From: Bowmanella pacifica
GTDB taxonomy: Bacteria; Pseudomonadota; Gammaproteobacteria; Enterobacterales; Alteromonadaceae
NCBI RefSeq assembly: GCF_014645355.1
Contig: NZ_BMLS01000002.1
Location: 124,001 to 188,000 of the forward strand
Direction: 5' to 3'
Length of the DNA: 64,000 nt
Shown: in pieces, positions 43,543 to 51,898 of the stretch
Layout: every line of letters starts with the position of its first letter
How positions within the stretch are numbered: the stretch's first letter is position 1
Program-made: the position numbers and the translations under genes
The notes under the pieces: model-generated
The model's database searches: none
Told to the model about the DNA's origin: nothing
The model's input: the letters and a program-made list of their open reading frames with translations, nothing else

Positions 43543-45225
43543 TTAGATACCGTAGGCTTTGGTATCCAGGGCTTTACGTGCATCGCGCTCGCGAGTGCGA
43601 CGTTCTTTCTCGGTTTCCAGCTTCTGGCGCTCTTGCTTCAGCTTGGACGGCGCGGCAGGAATAGGTTTGCGTGGCATACGCTCCTCGGCCATGGCTGCCT
43701 CAAACAGAAAACCGGCCATGATCACCGACGCCTGTTTAAGGTCGTCCTCAATTACATGATCAATGGAGTCAATATGGGTATGGTGCAACCTGGTGCTGTA
43801 ATCCAGCGGATCCTGGATAAACTGGAAGCCCGGCAGGCCCACATCATCAAAAGATTCATGATCCGTACCGCCGGTAGACAGGTTAGAAATCGCGCCGGTA
43901 CTCAAGTCCATGTATGGACCAAACCAGTCTGTAAACAAGGGTTTAACCGCTACGTTACCTTCGGTGTAGATACCGCGGAAACGGCCACTGCCGTTGTCCA
44001 TATTGAAATACACCGACAGTTTGTCGTATGCCGGTTTGGTTTCAATCGGCCAACCGGGACTTTTCCACAAATAACGAGGCAACGCCCGCTCGACTTTATC
44101 TTTTGGTTCAGGACGGGTGGCGAACTGCTTTTCCACATAGGCTCGAGAGCCATGCAATCCCTGCTCTTCCCCTGACCACAGGGCGATACGTATGGTACGT
44201 TTAGGCTGTACATCCAGGGCTTTTAAAATACGTACCGCTTCCATGGCAACGGCCACACCAACACCGTTATCCACTGCGCCGTCGCTGGCATGCCAGGAGT
44301 CCAGGTGTCCCCCCACCATCACAACTTCGGGGTTGCTGTCCGTTCCAGGGATTTCAGCGATAGTGTTATAAGCATCCGTATGTTCATCGTGGAATCTGGC
44401 TTTGATATCCAGGGCCAGTTTGGGCGTTTCTTTACGATCTAACATACGTTGCAGCAGGCTATAATCTTCCTGCTCAATGATAATAGCGGGTACAGGGAAA
44501 GTGTCTCCAACCCTGTGGCTCTTACCAAACACCCTGACCAGACCACCCTGGCGGCTGGAGCGGTATATCACCCCCGCCACTTTTTCCTTGGCCAGGAAAG
44601 CTTCCAGTGCCTTGTTAAAGTTATAGCTCTGCAAGCGGGTGTCTTTACGGGCAGGCGTCATCCAACCTTCATGGCTGGCAGGACGGCTGGGATCAAACTC
44701 CTTCAGCTCACCCAGTTTTTTGCTGTCATGGCGCGCAAAGATAATAGTCTTAGGCTTACCAATTGGCGGCGGATCGCCCATCAGCAGGATCTTACCCTTA
44801 AGCTTGCCTTTATATTGCTGTAACTCCGCTTCGGTCACCGCGTCCAGCATCATCAACTCACCTTCAACTTTACCCTGTGTACCAGGGGTCCAGGCGACAG
44901 GAATACCGTGCAAAGACTCTTCACGGGGGGCGATCAAATGAATGCTGGCTGAGTCATGGGACCATCCGCGGCCAAAATCGAAAGGATCCAGATGGGCGTT
45001 TTCCAGGCCCCAGCTTTTTAACTGCTCCATGGTCCAGCGGTTTGCTTCATCCATCTGCGGAGAATTTGTGATTCTGGAGCCGATTTTATCGGTCAGGTGT
45101 TCTAGAGTGTGCATAACATGAGAGTTGTAAAAACCCTCACTGCGAATCTTATTGGCCATGTCCAAGTCCGCCGCACTCGCTGCGCCAACGGATAAACAGG
45201 CCAAGGGAAGAAGGAGTCGTTTCAT
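43543..45225 (-). CDS. Secreted M28-family metallopeptidase
   Basis: 560 residues with a Sec signal peptide (MKRLLLPLACLSVGAASA). A PA-domain-like insertion lies at residues ~120-250 (GKILLMGDPPP, KVAGVIYRSSRQGG). The catalytic domain has the co-catalytic zinc ligands in GGHLDSWHASDGAVDNGVG and LWSGEEQGLHG, and GTDHESFDDVGLPGFQFI, matching M28 aminopeptidase/carboxypeptidase enzymes. The C-terminal ~40 residues are a Lys/Arg/Glu-rich helix that is unusual for the family. It probably releases amino acids from peptides in the periplasm. Transcribed alone, with its own terminator. Confidence 0.92.
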   Translation of the reverse strand: MKRLLLPLACLSVGAASAADLDMANKIRSEGFYNSHVMHTLEHLTDKIGSRITNSPQMDEANRWTMEQLKSWGLENAHLDPFDFGRGWSHDSASIHLIAPREESLHGIPVAWTPGTQGKVEGELMMLDAVTEAELQQYKGKLKGKILLMGDPPPIGKPKTIIFARHDSKKLGELKEFDPSRPASHEGWMTPARKDTRLQSYNFNKALEAFLAKEKVAGVIYRSSRQGGLVRVFGKSHRVGDTFPVPAIIIEQEDYSLLQRMLDRKETPKLALDIKARFHDEHTDAYNTIAEIPGTDSNPEVVMVGGHLDSWHASDGAVDNGVGVAVAMEAVRILKALDVQPKRTIRIALWSGEEQGLHGSRAYVEKQFATRPEPKDKVERALPRYLWKSPGWPIETKPAYDKLSVYFNMDNGSGRFRGIYTEGNVAVKPLFTDWFGPYMDLSTGAISNLSTGGTDHESFDDVGLPGFQFIQDPLDYSTRLHHTHIDSIDHVIEDDLKQASVIMAGFLFEAAMAEERMPRKPIPAAPSKLKQERQKLETEKERRTRERDARKALDTKAYGI

Positions 45226-45355
45226 TTGGGGTAATCCTTTAATTGTTATTCTAACCTCCTAGGCAGATTACCCAGATACCCCAATCAAGGCCATGCCGAT
45301 TGCGACCAATGCCCCGGCTACAAGGCTCAACTCCGCCAGTGGTACGCGGAGGCCT

Positions 45356-46204
45356 TTAATTCTGCTTATCTATATCCGCTTCCAGCAGCTCTTCCAGCTC
45401 CAGCTCAAATGGGTTCATCAACCCTTCGACGCCCCACTTCATCAACAATGCACGCCATTGTGGATCCGCTTTTTCCGCACGGATAAATGCATTGATCGCA
45501 CTCAATACATCCTGATTATCGACGCTGGCTAACACATGGCGAGAATAGGCATCATGGGGCTCCTCTGCCACATAAAGTAAAGCTGCGTTCAACCCATTGC
45601 CTTGCCAGTAACAAAAGGCTGAGCGCTGCATAATAAACGCATCAATTTGTTTATTTAACAAGCGCTGATAATTCTGGTAATCATCGACAGCGTCTTGGCG
45701 GGTCAGCTTCTCTTGCGCCACCAATTCATTTATTCCCCGGTAATAAAAGCCCTGCCGCCCACCAAGCCTGAGCCCAGTCAAATCGGTGGGGTGATGGTAC
45801 TCAACAGGGTTATCAACCCGGCTGACCAGTATATCGGCATCCCAGAATATCGCCTCAGACGCCAGCAAAGCAGGATCTTTGCTCTGGAAGAACAGCGGGT
45901 TGGCCCATAAAACCAAATAAGACTGGCCAGACTCTATAAGCCCATTGAGCTGCGCTCGCGCAATGTGTTTGACCTGTAAGTGTACTTCAGACTGAAATTG
46001 GTTGAAGCGCGTTACCCAAGCACGACTGAGATCCGTGGGCTGTTCAGGCAGGTAGAAAGGCGGGTCGGCATGGTAGGTATAAATGACGCGCTGAGCCGGG
46101 CCCGCCGCCCAAACCTGAAAACCAGCGATGGCCATGCATAAATAAACCAGATATCGGGTCACCCAAACCTCTATCAACCAAGCAAGTCGCCGCATTATCA
46201 TCAT
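45356..46204 (-). CDS. Periplasmic substrate-binding-like protein (SBP family 3 type)
   Basis: 282 residues with an N-terminal hydrophobic segment (YLVYLCMAIAGFQVWA) and cleavage likely after AAG. The mature part has the layout of family 3 solute-binding proteins: YHADPPFYL early, DLTGLRLGGRQGFYYRGI in the second lobe opening, and LLNKQIDAFIMQRSAFCYW, the typical 'G.iDa...' strand. No transporter genes are adjacent, so it may be a stand-alone sensor-like or orphan binding protein, as is common in Alteromonadales and Shewanella. The C-terminus is strongly acidic (ELELEELLEADI). The start is uncertain within the first few codons. Confidence 0.75.
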   Translation of the reverse strand: MMIMRRLAWLIEVWVTRYLVYLCMAIAGFQVWAAGPAQRVIYTYHADPPFYLPEQPTDLSRAWVTRFNQFQSEVHLQVKHIARAQLNGLIESGQSYLVLWANPLFFQSKDPALLASEAIFWDADILVSRVDNPVEYHHPTDLTGLRLGGRQGFYYRGINELVAQEKLTRQDAVDDYQNYQRLLNKQIDAFIMQRSAFCYWQGNGLNAALLYVAEEPHDAYSRHVLASVDNQDVLSAINAFIRAEKADPQWRALLMKWGVEGLMNPFELELEELLEADIDKQN

Positions 46205-46339
46205 AGCCAGTTTGATACCGAATGACAGAACTGCATTCAGGCTTTTGCAGCAAAAAATCGCGCCATCACGATTTATGCTTGAGATGCGCCATTCCCTTTC
46301 CTACCCTGTAAGCTAAGCCTGCGCTAATCGTACAATCCC

Positions 46340-47299
46340 ATGACGACCTTAGATACCCCAAAAACTCTGCATATTCGCTGTGGTCTTGATATACAACGAA
46401 ACCTGCAAGAAGCGGGCTTTATTGGCGATTTCCTGGAATTTTCCGATCCCTTTTGCCAGGGGCCGGTACTGGATCTGCCAGGCCTTGAATGGCTAACCGC
46501 CCGCAGCCAGTTTATTTCCCAGCACTATGACATGCCTCTGGCCGATGTAGAACAGCGCCAACAATTGGCTTATAAACGCTTATCAACCGCCCATCAATAT
46601 GAGCATGTGGTGTTATGGTTTGAGCATGATAATTATGACCAGTTGATCCTGGCTTATGTGCTGACCCGTTTGGCCGCTGCCAATCTGGCTGAGCGCTTGC
46701 AGCTTATCTGCATTTCGGACTTCCCCGGCATTGCTCATTTCAGCGGTTTAGGCCAGCTCTCCCCTGAGCAATTAATTTATTTGTATAAACAGCAACGCTT
46801 TGAGGTCAGCCCAGCTCAGTACCAAGATGCAAAACGCACCTGGCATGCCTTTCAGCAAGGTGAGGTGGCTGAACTGAATGCCATCATAAAACAAGGCACA
46901 CCGGCAATTGAACCTATGGCTAAGGCATTAAAGCGGCAACTTCAAGAGCTGCCTTGGACAGATTGTGGCGCGGGACTAACACTACAGCTAGTACTACAAG
47001 TTTTACAAGATAAAGGCGCTCGCACAGCCGGTCAGCTGTTTCACGAGTTGAACTTAGTGCTGGAGCCCCTCCCCCATCTGGGAGATTTGATGTTTTGGGC
47101 ATTGCTTAAACATCAGGCCAGTGAAGGGCTTATTCAGATTCAGCCTTCAGGCCCTGATTGGTCCCAACACCTGGTCAGTCTGCCAAGTATGTCACAGTTG
47201 CAGATAACCAACAGTTGGTGGGTTGGTCCGTTTGATATTAGTCGCCAGGACTGCCCGCGCTGGGATCCTGTCAGCGGACAAGTGGTGGCCACGGGTTAA
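46340..47299 (+). CDS. DUF1835-domain protein
   Basis: 319 residues. The N-terminal domain matches DUF1835: TLHIRCGLDIQRNLQEAG (normally 'hi..G.s....l..ag..g'), FSDPFCQGPVLDLPG ('w.D....Gp'), and VVLWFEHDNYDQLILAYVL ('v.lW.e....dqL.l..il'). The C-terminal part is helical and probably corresponds to the partner domain seen with DUF1835, ending in a winged-helix-like region. The family is uncharacterised and cytoplasmic. It is followed 102 nt later by lepB in the same direction, with no sign of a functional link. Confidence 0.85.
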   Translation: MTTLDTPKTLHIRCGLDIQRNLQEAGFIGDFLEFSDPFCQGPVLDLPGLEWLTARSQFISQHYDMPLADVEQRQQLAYKRLSTAHQYEHVVLWFEHDNYDQLILAYVLTRLAAANLAERLQLICISDFPGIAHFSGLGQLSPEQLIYLYKQQRFEVSPAQYQDAKRTWHAFQQGEVAELNAIIKQGTPAIEPMAKALKRQLQELPWTDCGAGLTLQLVLQVLQDKGARTAGQLFHELNLVLEPLPHLGDLMFWALLKHQASEGLIQIQPSGPDWSQHLVSLPSMSQLQITNSWWVGPFDISRQDCPRWDPVSGQVVATG

Positions 47300-47400
47300 A
47301 GCCAAAGTTTGCGTTTTGTTACACTTAACTTGTTCCACAGGGGGAATTTCCCGCCCATTTATGTTTCAAATTAACGACGCAACCACAACTGGAAGTTCTT

Positions 47401-48051
47401 ATGCATAAAACCCTTAGCAAGCTGCTAAAAGATAACAAAGGGCTGCTCGTCTTTATCGCCCTGATGCTGATATTCCGAAGTGCCGTGGCAGATTGGAATG
47501 ATGTCCCTACCGGCTCCATGAAGCCCACCATTCTTGAAGGTGACCGTATTCTGGTAAATAAACTGGCTTACGATGTCCGCCTGCCGTTTAGCCAGATATC
47601 CTTGAAAAGGCTGGCCGATCCAGCCCGTGGCGACATTATCGTATTTGAATCAGCCAAAGCCGGTAACCAGTTGGTGAAACGAGTGGTCGGCATTCCCGGC
47701 GATATCGTTGAAATGCGCAACAACAGGTTATTAATTAACGGACAGGCGCTAGACTACGTGGCGCTGCACAGCACCGACCAGGGCGAAGATTTAATTGAAA
47801 ATTTAACCGGTGTGCAGCACAGCGTGCGCATTAAACCTGGCCCACAACCCCTGGCTAACTTTCCTCCCGTAACGGTTCCCGATGAAGCCTATCTGGCGCT
47901 GGGTGATAACCGCGACAACAGCGCCGATTCAAGAGTTATAGGTTTTGTTCCTCGTCACGAAATTCGGGGCCGAGCCCATCATGTGCTGTTCAGCTTGAAC
48001 TACGGCAATTATTTTCTGCCCCGCACCAACCGTTTTTACCACCCGATTTAG
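47401..48051 (+). CDS. lepB: Signal peptidase I
   Basis: 216 residues, shorter than E. coli LepB (324) but typical of the compact forms. One N-terminal membrane helix (GLLVFIALMLIFRSAVA) precedes the catalytic domain. The Ser/Lys dyad is Ser39 in VPTGSMKPTI and Lys93 in QLVKRVVGIPGD; box E is ALGDNRDNSADSR. It cleaves signal peptides of Sec- and Tat-exported proteins at the periplasmic face. This form is not next to lepA or rnc, so it is likely a second, accessory signal peptidase in this genome. Confidence 0.93.
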   Translation: MHKTLSKLLKDNKGLLVFIALMLIFRSAVADWNDVPTGSMKPTILEGDRILVNKLAYDVRLPFSQISLKRLADPARGDIIVFESAKAGNQLVKRVVGIPGDIVEMRNNRLLINGQALDYVALHSTDQGEDLIENLTGVQHSVRIKPGPQPLANFPPVTVPDEAYLALGDNRDNSADSRVIGFVPRHEIRGRAHHVLFSLNYGNYFLPRTNRFYHPI

Positions 48052-48170
48052 CCATCTTACATGCGGCACTGCTAAACAGTGCCTTCTTCCCCTTTCCCCC
48101 TATTCAAGCAAGTTTTAATGTCGTCAGCCAATCAAGCGCAATAGTACTTTTCTTGTTCCCGAGTTTTAAA

Positions 48171-48223
48171 TTGACAAAAATACACAGACCTGTCTACCAT
48201 AAATATACACAGAACTGTCTACC
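48171..48223 (+). promoter_or_regulatory. Promoter with two near-identical operators upstream of the HPP gene
   Basis: TTGACA (48171-48176) and TACCAT (48195-48200) are spaced by 18 nt. TACACAGACCTGTCTACC (48181-48198) and TACACAGAACTGTCTACC (48206-48223) are 18-nt direct repeats with one mismatch, 25 bp apart. Each contains the inverted half-sites ACAG / CTGT, like TetR-type operators. One covers the spacer and -10, the other covers the expected start site, an arrangement for tight repression. No matching regulator gene is in the window. Confidence 0.65.
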
Positions 48224-48235
48224 CAGAGGTAATCA

Positions 48236-48712
48236 TTGAAACACGCTCGCTTATTGTTCTCTCATCCCGCTCTGCTTGCCGGTATTGGGGCAACCCTTTG
48301 CACCCTGTTGCTCACCCATTTGGATGAGTGGCAACACGAGGTATGGCTGATGGCCCCCTTTGGCGCCACTATGGTGATTTTATTCGGCCTGCCAGCCAGT
48401 CCGCTTGCCCAGCCTAAAAATATCATCATCGGCCATTTACTCACGACCTTGGTAGGTCTTGCTGTACTGCACACTTGGGGACTTACTCCCCTGAGCCTGA
48501 GCGTGGCAGTTGGTCTGGCCATTAGCCTGATGCTACTGACCAAAACCACCCACCCACCAGCTGGCGCCAATCCACTGGTAGTTATGCTTACCGCCCAGGA
48601 TTGGCCCTTCCTGTTTGCTCCCGTGCTCACCGGTGCATTGTTAATCACCTTAAGCGGCTGGCTATATCACAAATGGGTCAGCGGTCAGCCTTATCCGGTT
48701 CGGCAACGTTAA
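48236..48712 (+). CDS. HPP-family membrane protein
   Basis: 158 residues starting at TTG 48236 with AGAGGT 5 nt upstream. Four or five hydrophobic helices are present. The HPP signature appears in KTTHPPAGANPLVVML, and the N-terminal LMAPFGATMVILFGLPASPL matches the other conserved block ('aPfGAsavLlF..p.SPlaqPrn'). Family members are linked to nitrite transport in plants and cyanobacteria, but the role here is unknown. The gene is monocistronic with a dedicated promoter bearing two operators, so expression is likely induced by a specific small-molecule signal. Confidence 0.88.
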   Translation: MKHARLLFSHPALLAGIGATLCTLLLTHLDEWQHEVWLMAPFGATMVILFGLPASPLAQPKNIIIGHLLTTLVGLAVLHTWGLTPLSLSVAVGLAISLMLLTKTTHPPAGANPLVVMLTAQDWPFLFAPVLTGALLITLSGWLYHKWVSGQPYPVRQR

Positions 48713-48770
48713 CCGCATTTGGGATTGGGCTAACTTTCTAGCATAGAATTTGTTCAATCCCAGTTCATAA

Positions 48771-48797
48771 CCAGGGGACAGATGCCATGTCCCCTGG
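48771..48797. repeat. Perfect 10-bp palindromic (REP-like) element
   Basis: CCAGGGGACA-gatgcca-TGTCCCCTGG. There is no T-run, and it lies midway between two genes. The GGGGACAG...TGTCCCC core resembles REP-type palindromes associated with RAYT transposases in gammaproteobacteria. Confidence 0.5.
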
Positions 48798-48896
48798 CGA
48801 GCAACACCAATAGATGCAGATCAAAAAACCATCAACCTCCCAAGGGTAAGATCGCTGCAACAGAATTAACATGATTAAAAACCCCGGGATGTCAGC

Positions 48897-49808
48897 ATGT
48901 TGGATCCAACCCTGTCGCTTAGTACTCTGCTGAATGCCATGCCAGATGCAACACTAGTAGTCGATGGGCAAGGCAAAATTGTTATGTGCAACCGCCAGTT
49001 GGAACATATGTTCGGCTATCCGCACGAATCCTTACTTAACGAGCCTATTCATGCACTGATCCCCGAGGAATACCGCCATGCACATGCCAGGCACTTACAG
49101 GAATACATGCACTACCCCAGACGCCGCATGATGGGCTCGGTGATGACCTTGTACGGTCAACATCTTAATGGTCACACCTTTCCTGTTGATATCATGCTCA
49201 GCCCCCTGCAGTTGGAAGAGCACAAGCTGGTCATCTGTTCTGTGCGTGAAATGCGCGAGGTAAAACAAATGCAGGACGCCCTAACCGAAGCTCTGCGCCG
49301 TGAACGACAATTAGCACGCAGCGATCCGCTGACCCACTGCGCTAATCGTCGTGCATTCGCCGAATTAACAGAATATGAAATAGAGCGCTGTCGTCGTTAT
49401 CAACGTCCCTTTACCCTGGCATTTTTGGCACTGGGTAATTTCAAACAAGTCAATGTACGCCATGGCCATATTGCCGGCGATCAACTGCTACAGCGTATTG
49501 CCACATTACTGCAAGGTAGCGTCCGCAGCAGTGATACGGTAGCCAGAATCGACGGCGATGAATTTGCCTTGTTACTACCGGAAGCGCCCATGGAGATTGC
49601 CCAAAGCATTCTCGACCGCCTGCACGCTCAACTGGTTGATGAACTGAACAGCCAGTTCAGCCAGGTTTCGCCCAGCATGGCGGTCTTGGTTTGCCAGCAG
49701 CCACCCGAACATCTGGATTTTTTACTCAAAGCCTTAGATAGCCAGATGAACGAACTTAGCCAACAGCATAAAGGCATGCTCAGTTACCGCTGCTATCCTC
49801 AGCAATAA
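48897..49808 (+). CDS. PAS-GGDEF protein with degenerate active site and intact I-site
   Basis: 303 residues, cytoplasmic. Residues ~8-120 are a PAS domain (MPDATLVVDGQGKIVMCNRQ, then FGYPHESLLNEPI). A short coiled coil leads to a GGDEF domain beginning SDPLTHCANRRAF. The catalytic site is altered: the signature is DGDEF (219-223) instead of GGDEF/GGEEF. The metal-binding Asp of the usual 'DxDxFKxIN' strand is also lost (LALGNFKQVN, ~177-186). The allosteric c-di-GMP site RSSD (210-213) is kept. It is therefore more likely a c-di-GMP-binding effector than a cyclase. Its 3' end overlaps the convergent HExxH gene by 29 nt. Confidence 0.85.
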   Translation: MLDPTLSLSTLLNAMPDATLVVDGQGKIVMCNRQLEHMFGYPHESLLNEPIHALIPEEYRHAHARHLQEYMHYPRRRMMGSVMTLYGQHLNGHTFPVDIMLSPLQLEEHKLVICSVREMREVKQMQDALTEALRRERQLARSDPLTHCANRRAFAELTEYEIERCRRYQRPFTLAFLALGNFKQVNVRHGHIAGDQLLQRIATLLQGSVRSSDTVARIDGDEFALLLPEAPMEIAQSILDRLHAQLVDELNSQFSQVSPSMAVLVCQQPPEHLDFLLKALDSQMNELSQQHKGMLSYRCYPQQ

Positions 49809-50598
49809 ACCACTGTTGGAAAAACTGCTTGGCGGGCGTGTTTTCAAATTCTTGATACAGCGGGACGAATAGGGGCTTCTCCAGCAGGGCATCCCAGGAG
49901 TTCAGCACTTGCTCAAGATTATGGTCCGTCATACGGCAACATTGCTGATAACGCGCCACTAACTGGGTTAAGGACTTACCATAGTCCTGCTGTAACTGAC
50001 GGTCAGCGACAACAAAAAACCAGGCACTGCCCCAATAGGCGGCCGGATAACGGCCATTTTTCATTAGCCTGCGTGCCACAGCGGCAGCACTGTATTCGCT
50101 GTTGTACCAACGAACCTGTGGCGCGATTTTGCCCTGATAAGCCTCAGCCGGACTCATATCCAACAGGTTTACCCCGGCCATAATCTGGTATTGCATAAAA
50201 CTGGCAAAGCCCTCAGCAAACCAGCTATTCCAGCTGCCAAGATACGGAATAGCAAGATGACTTAGCTCATGGTAGGCCGTCCAGTCGTCGATAAAGCGTT
50301 GCTGAGGAAAACGGGCGTCCACATAAAAGTGCACCCGTTGCGGCCCCTCTCGCCAGGTATTTGCCCAAGGCACAGGTTGAGAGGCTTTGCGGGGATGCAG
50401 CACTAATTGCATATCAAAGGGATAGGGCCCCAGGGTGTTTTGCGTAGCACTGACGGCATAAGATAACCATGCCCTGAGCTTGGTTTGCTGCTCGTTGTCG
50501 AAGGCCTGCAAACCTTTGACCTGATAACCGGCGGACTGATCAGCCAGCGCCTGTGCCGTCGACAGGAAAACCAACCAGAAAACCCAAATTAAGCGCAT
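49780..50598 (-). CDS. Secreted gluzincin-like HExxH protein
   Basis: About 272 residues with a signal peptide (LIWVFWLVFLSTAQALA). It contains a zinc-binding AYHELSHLAIPYLG (HExxH), and 18 residues after the first His a NSWFAEGFASF segment supplies the third Glu ligand. This is a gluzincin arrangement resembling M1/M61 aminopeptidase-like proteins. A later AYWGSAWFFVVAD helix and helical C-terminus fit that fold. The protein is small for M1/M61, so it may be a minimal catalytic domain. Start uncertain: ATG 50598 or 50625, neither with a clear Shine-Dalgarno. Overlap with the convergent PAS-GGDEF gene could create antisense interference. Confidence 0.75.
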   Translation of the reverse strand: MRLIWVFWLVFLSTAQALADQSAGYQVKGLQAFDNEQQTKLRAWLSYAVSATQNTLGPYPFDMQLVLHPRKASQPVPWANTWREGPQRVHFYVDARFPQQRFIDDWTAYHELSHLAIPYLGSWNSWFAEGFASFMQYQIMAGVNLLDMSPAEAYQGKIAPQVRWYNSEYSAAAVARRLMKNGRYPAAYWGSAWFFVVADRQLQQDYGKSLTQLVARYQQCCRMTDHNLEQVLNSWDALLEKPLFVPLYQEFENTPAKQFFQQWFIAEDSSGN

Positions 50599-50750
50599 AG
50601 AAACCAATATAGGATGTAACATCATCTAATAGTGGCAGGCATCAATCAGACAACAAGCCCTGTCATCGCCCAACTGCCGCCATTAGTCTTATCAGCACGC
50701 CCCGTGACCAGAAGGGGCTAATATCTCCGCATCAAAGGCAAAAACAGTCC

Positions 50751-51764
50751 CTAGGCACCATGTGTATCCAGCAGTTTACTCTTGTCACAGTTTGCCAGCA
50801 TCTTAGCCATGGCGTCTGGACAGTACCCCTTACGACAACAACGGGCCAGATCGGCAAAATGCTGGTTGGCACGCTTACGCAACAACTCGCCTATGACGCC
50901 ACGTAACCACATCAATCCCTGATCGCCATCCTGTCGCTTGTGCCACAACATACCTAACTGTGTGGGCGGTAACTCTATAGGTGTTTCATACACCGCAAGC
51001 TCACCACTAAAGATTTCTTTCTCCACCGCCATGGACGGCACCACACAAATCAGATTGCTCTCTTTGAGTAGCGGTGCCACCGCGGAAAAATGATTAACCG
51101 ACATGGCAACCCGTCTTTTCATACCTAATTGCAGCAGCGCCACATCGGTGATTCCCGTGGTATCTCCCGACATGGATACCAAAAGGTGCTCCGCCCGGAT
51201 AAAGTCCTCCAGACTCAACTCCTCGCCCGCCAACGGATGGCCTGGGCGCATGGCACACACATAACGGGGGGTAAACAGGTACTCACTGCGGATCACGCTG
51301 GACACAACGGTCTGGCCTGCCGCAATCATGTCCACCTCAGCATCATTGAGGGCTTTCTCGTTATTCACTATGGTATTGGGAATAGCGTGAATATTGATAT
51401 TGGGTGCATGCTGCTCGATATAGCGACGAAGCGAGGCCCAAACCATGCTGACCGTCACATCAGAGATCACCAGACGAAAGCTGCGCTTGGCGGTAGCGGG
51501 ATCGAAAGAGGTGGGATCAACCGCATCTTCCAGTTGCCGAAGCGGATCTCGGATCTGACTCCACAGATTTTGAGCAAACACCGTGGGCTGGATTCCGCGT
51601 CCATCCTTAACAAACAACTCATCTTTCCAGGCGCTGCGCATTCTGGACAAGGCATTGGATACCGCTGGTTGAGTCATGGCAAGTCGGTCAGCCGCCCGGG
51701 TAATGGCGCCTTCCGTCATGATGGCGTCAAAAATCATCAGTAAATTAAGGTCTTGATGTCGCAT
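50751..51764 (-). CDS. LysR-family regulator of the adjacent RND efflux operon (MexT-like)
   Basis: 337 residues from MRHQDLNLLMIFDAIMTEG; GGGAG lies 6 nt upstream. The helix-turn-helix is AADRLAMTQPAVSNALSRMR, followed by FVKDGRGIQPTVFA, typical of the MexT/NodD-like branch. The effector domain continues to about residue 300. The C-terminal extension has two close Cys (ARCCRKGYCPDA) that could be redox-active. It is divergent from the RND operon, as mexT is from mexEF-oprN in Pseudomonas, so it probably activates the pump. A TGATACAT/ATGTATCA inverted repeat in the shared region is the likely site. Confidence 0.9.
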   Translation of the reverse strand: MRHQDLNLLMIFDAIMTEGAITRAADRLAMTQPAVSNALSRMRSAWKDELFVKDGRGIQPTVFAQNLWSQIRDPLRQLEDAVDPTSFDPATAKRSFRLVISDVTVSMVWASLRRYIEQHAPNINIHAIPNTIVNNEKALNDAEVDMIAAGQTVVSSVIRSEYLFTPRYVCAMRPGHPLAGEELSLEDFIRAEHLLVSMSGDTTGITDVALLQLGMKRRVAMSVNHFSAVAPLLKESNLICVVPSMAVEKEIFSGELAVYETPIELPPTQLGMLWHKRQDGDQGLMWLRGVIGELLRKRANQHFADLARCCRKGYCPDAMAKMLANCDKSKLLDTHGA

Positions 51765-51793
51765 TATATGCTCCCATCCCATCTTGCCCTGCA

Positions 51794-51822
51794 TGATACA
51801 TCAAACTTCATGATATGTATCA
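51794..51822. promoter_or_regulatory. Inverted repeat, candidate LysR operator
   Basis: TGATACAT (51794-51801) and ATGTATCA (51815-51822) form a perfect 8-bp inverted repeat with a 13-nt spacer. It lies 30 bp upstream of the LysR gene start and ~77 bp before the adaptor gene. The T-N11-A type layout fits a LysR binding site. Confidence 0.5.
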
Positions 51823-51898
51823 TTCAAAATTATAATTTTTTTTATAACAAATGAGCTCCCATACTTGCCGGCGTAATAAATGGCTTATGGAGAGACAC

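Noticed and set aside
43318-44175. 285-codon plus-strand open frame across the M28 peptidase 3' end
   Set aside because: Crosses the strong terminator and the end of a well-supported minus-strand gene.
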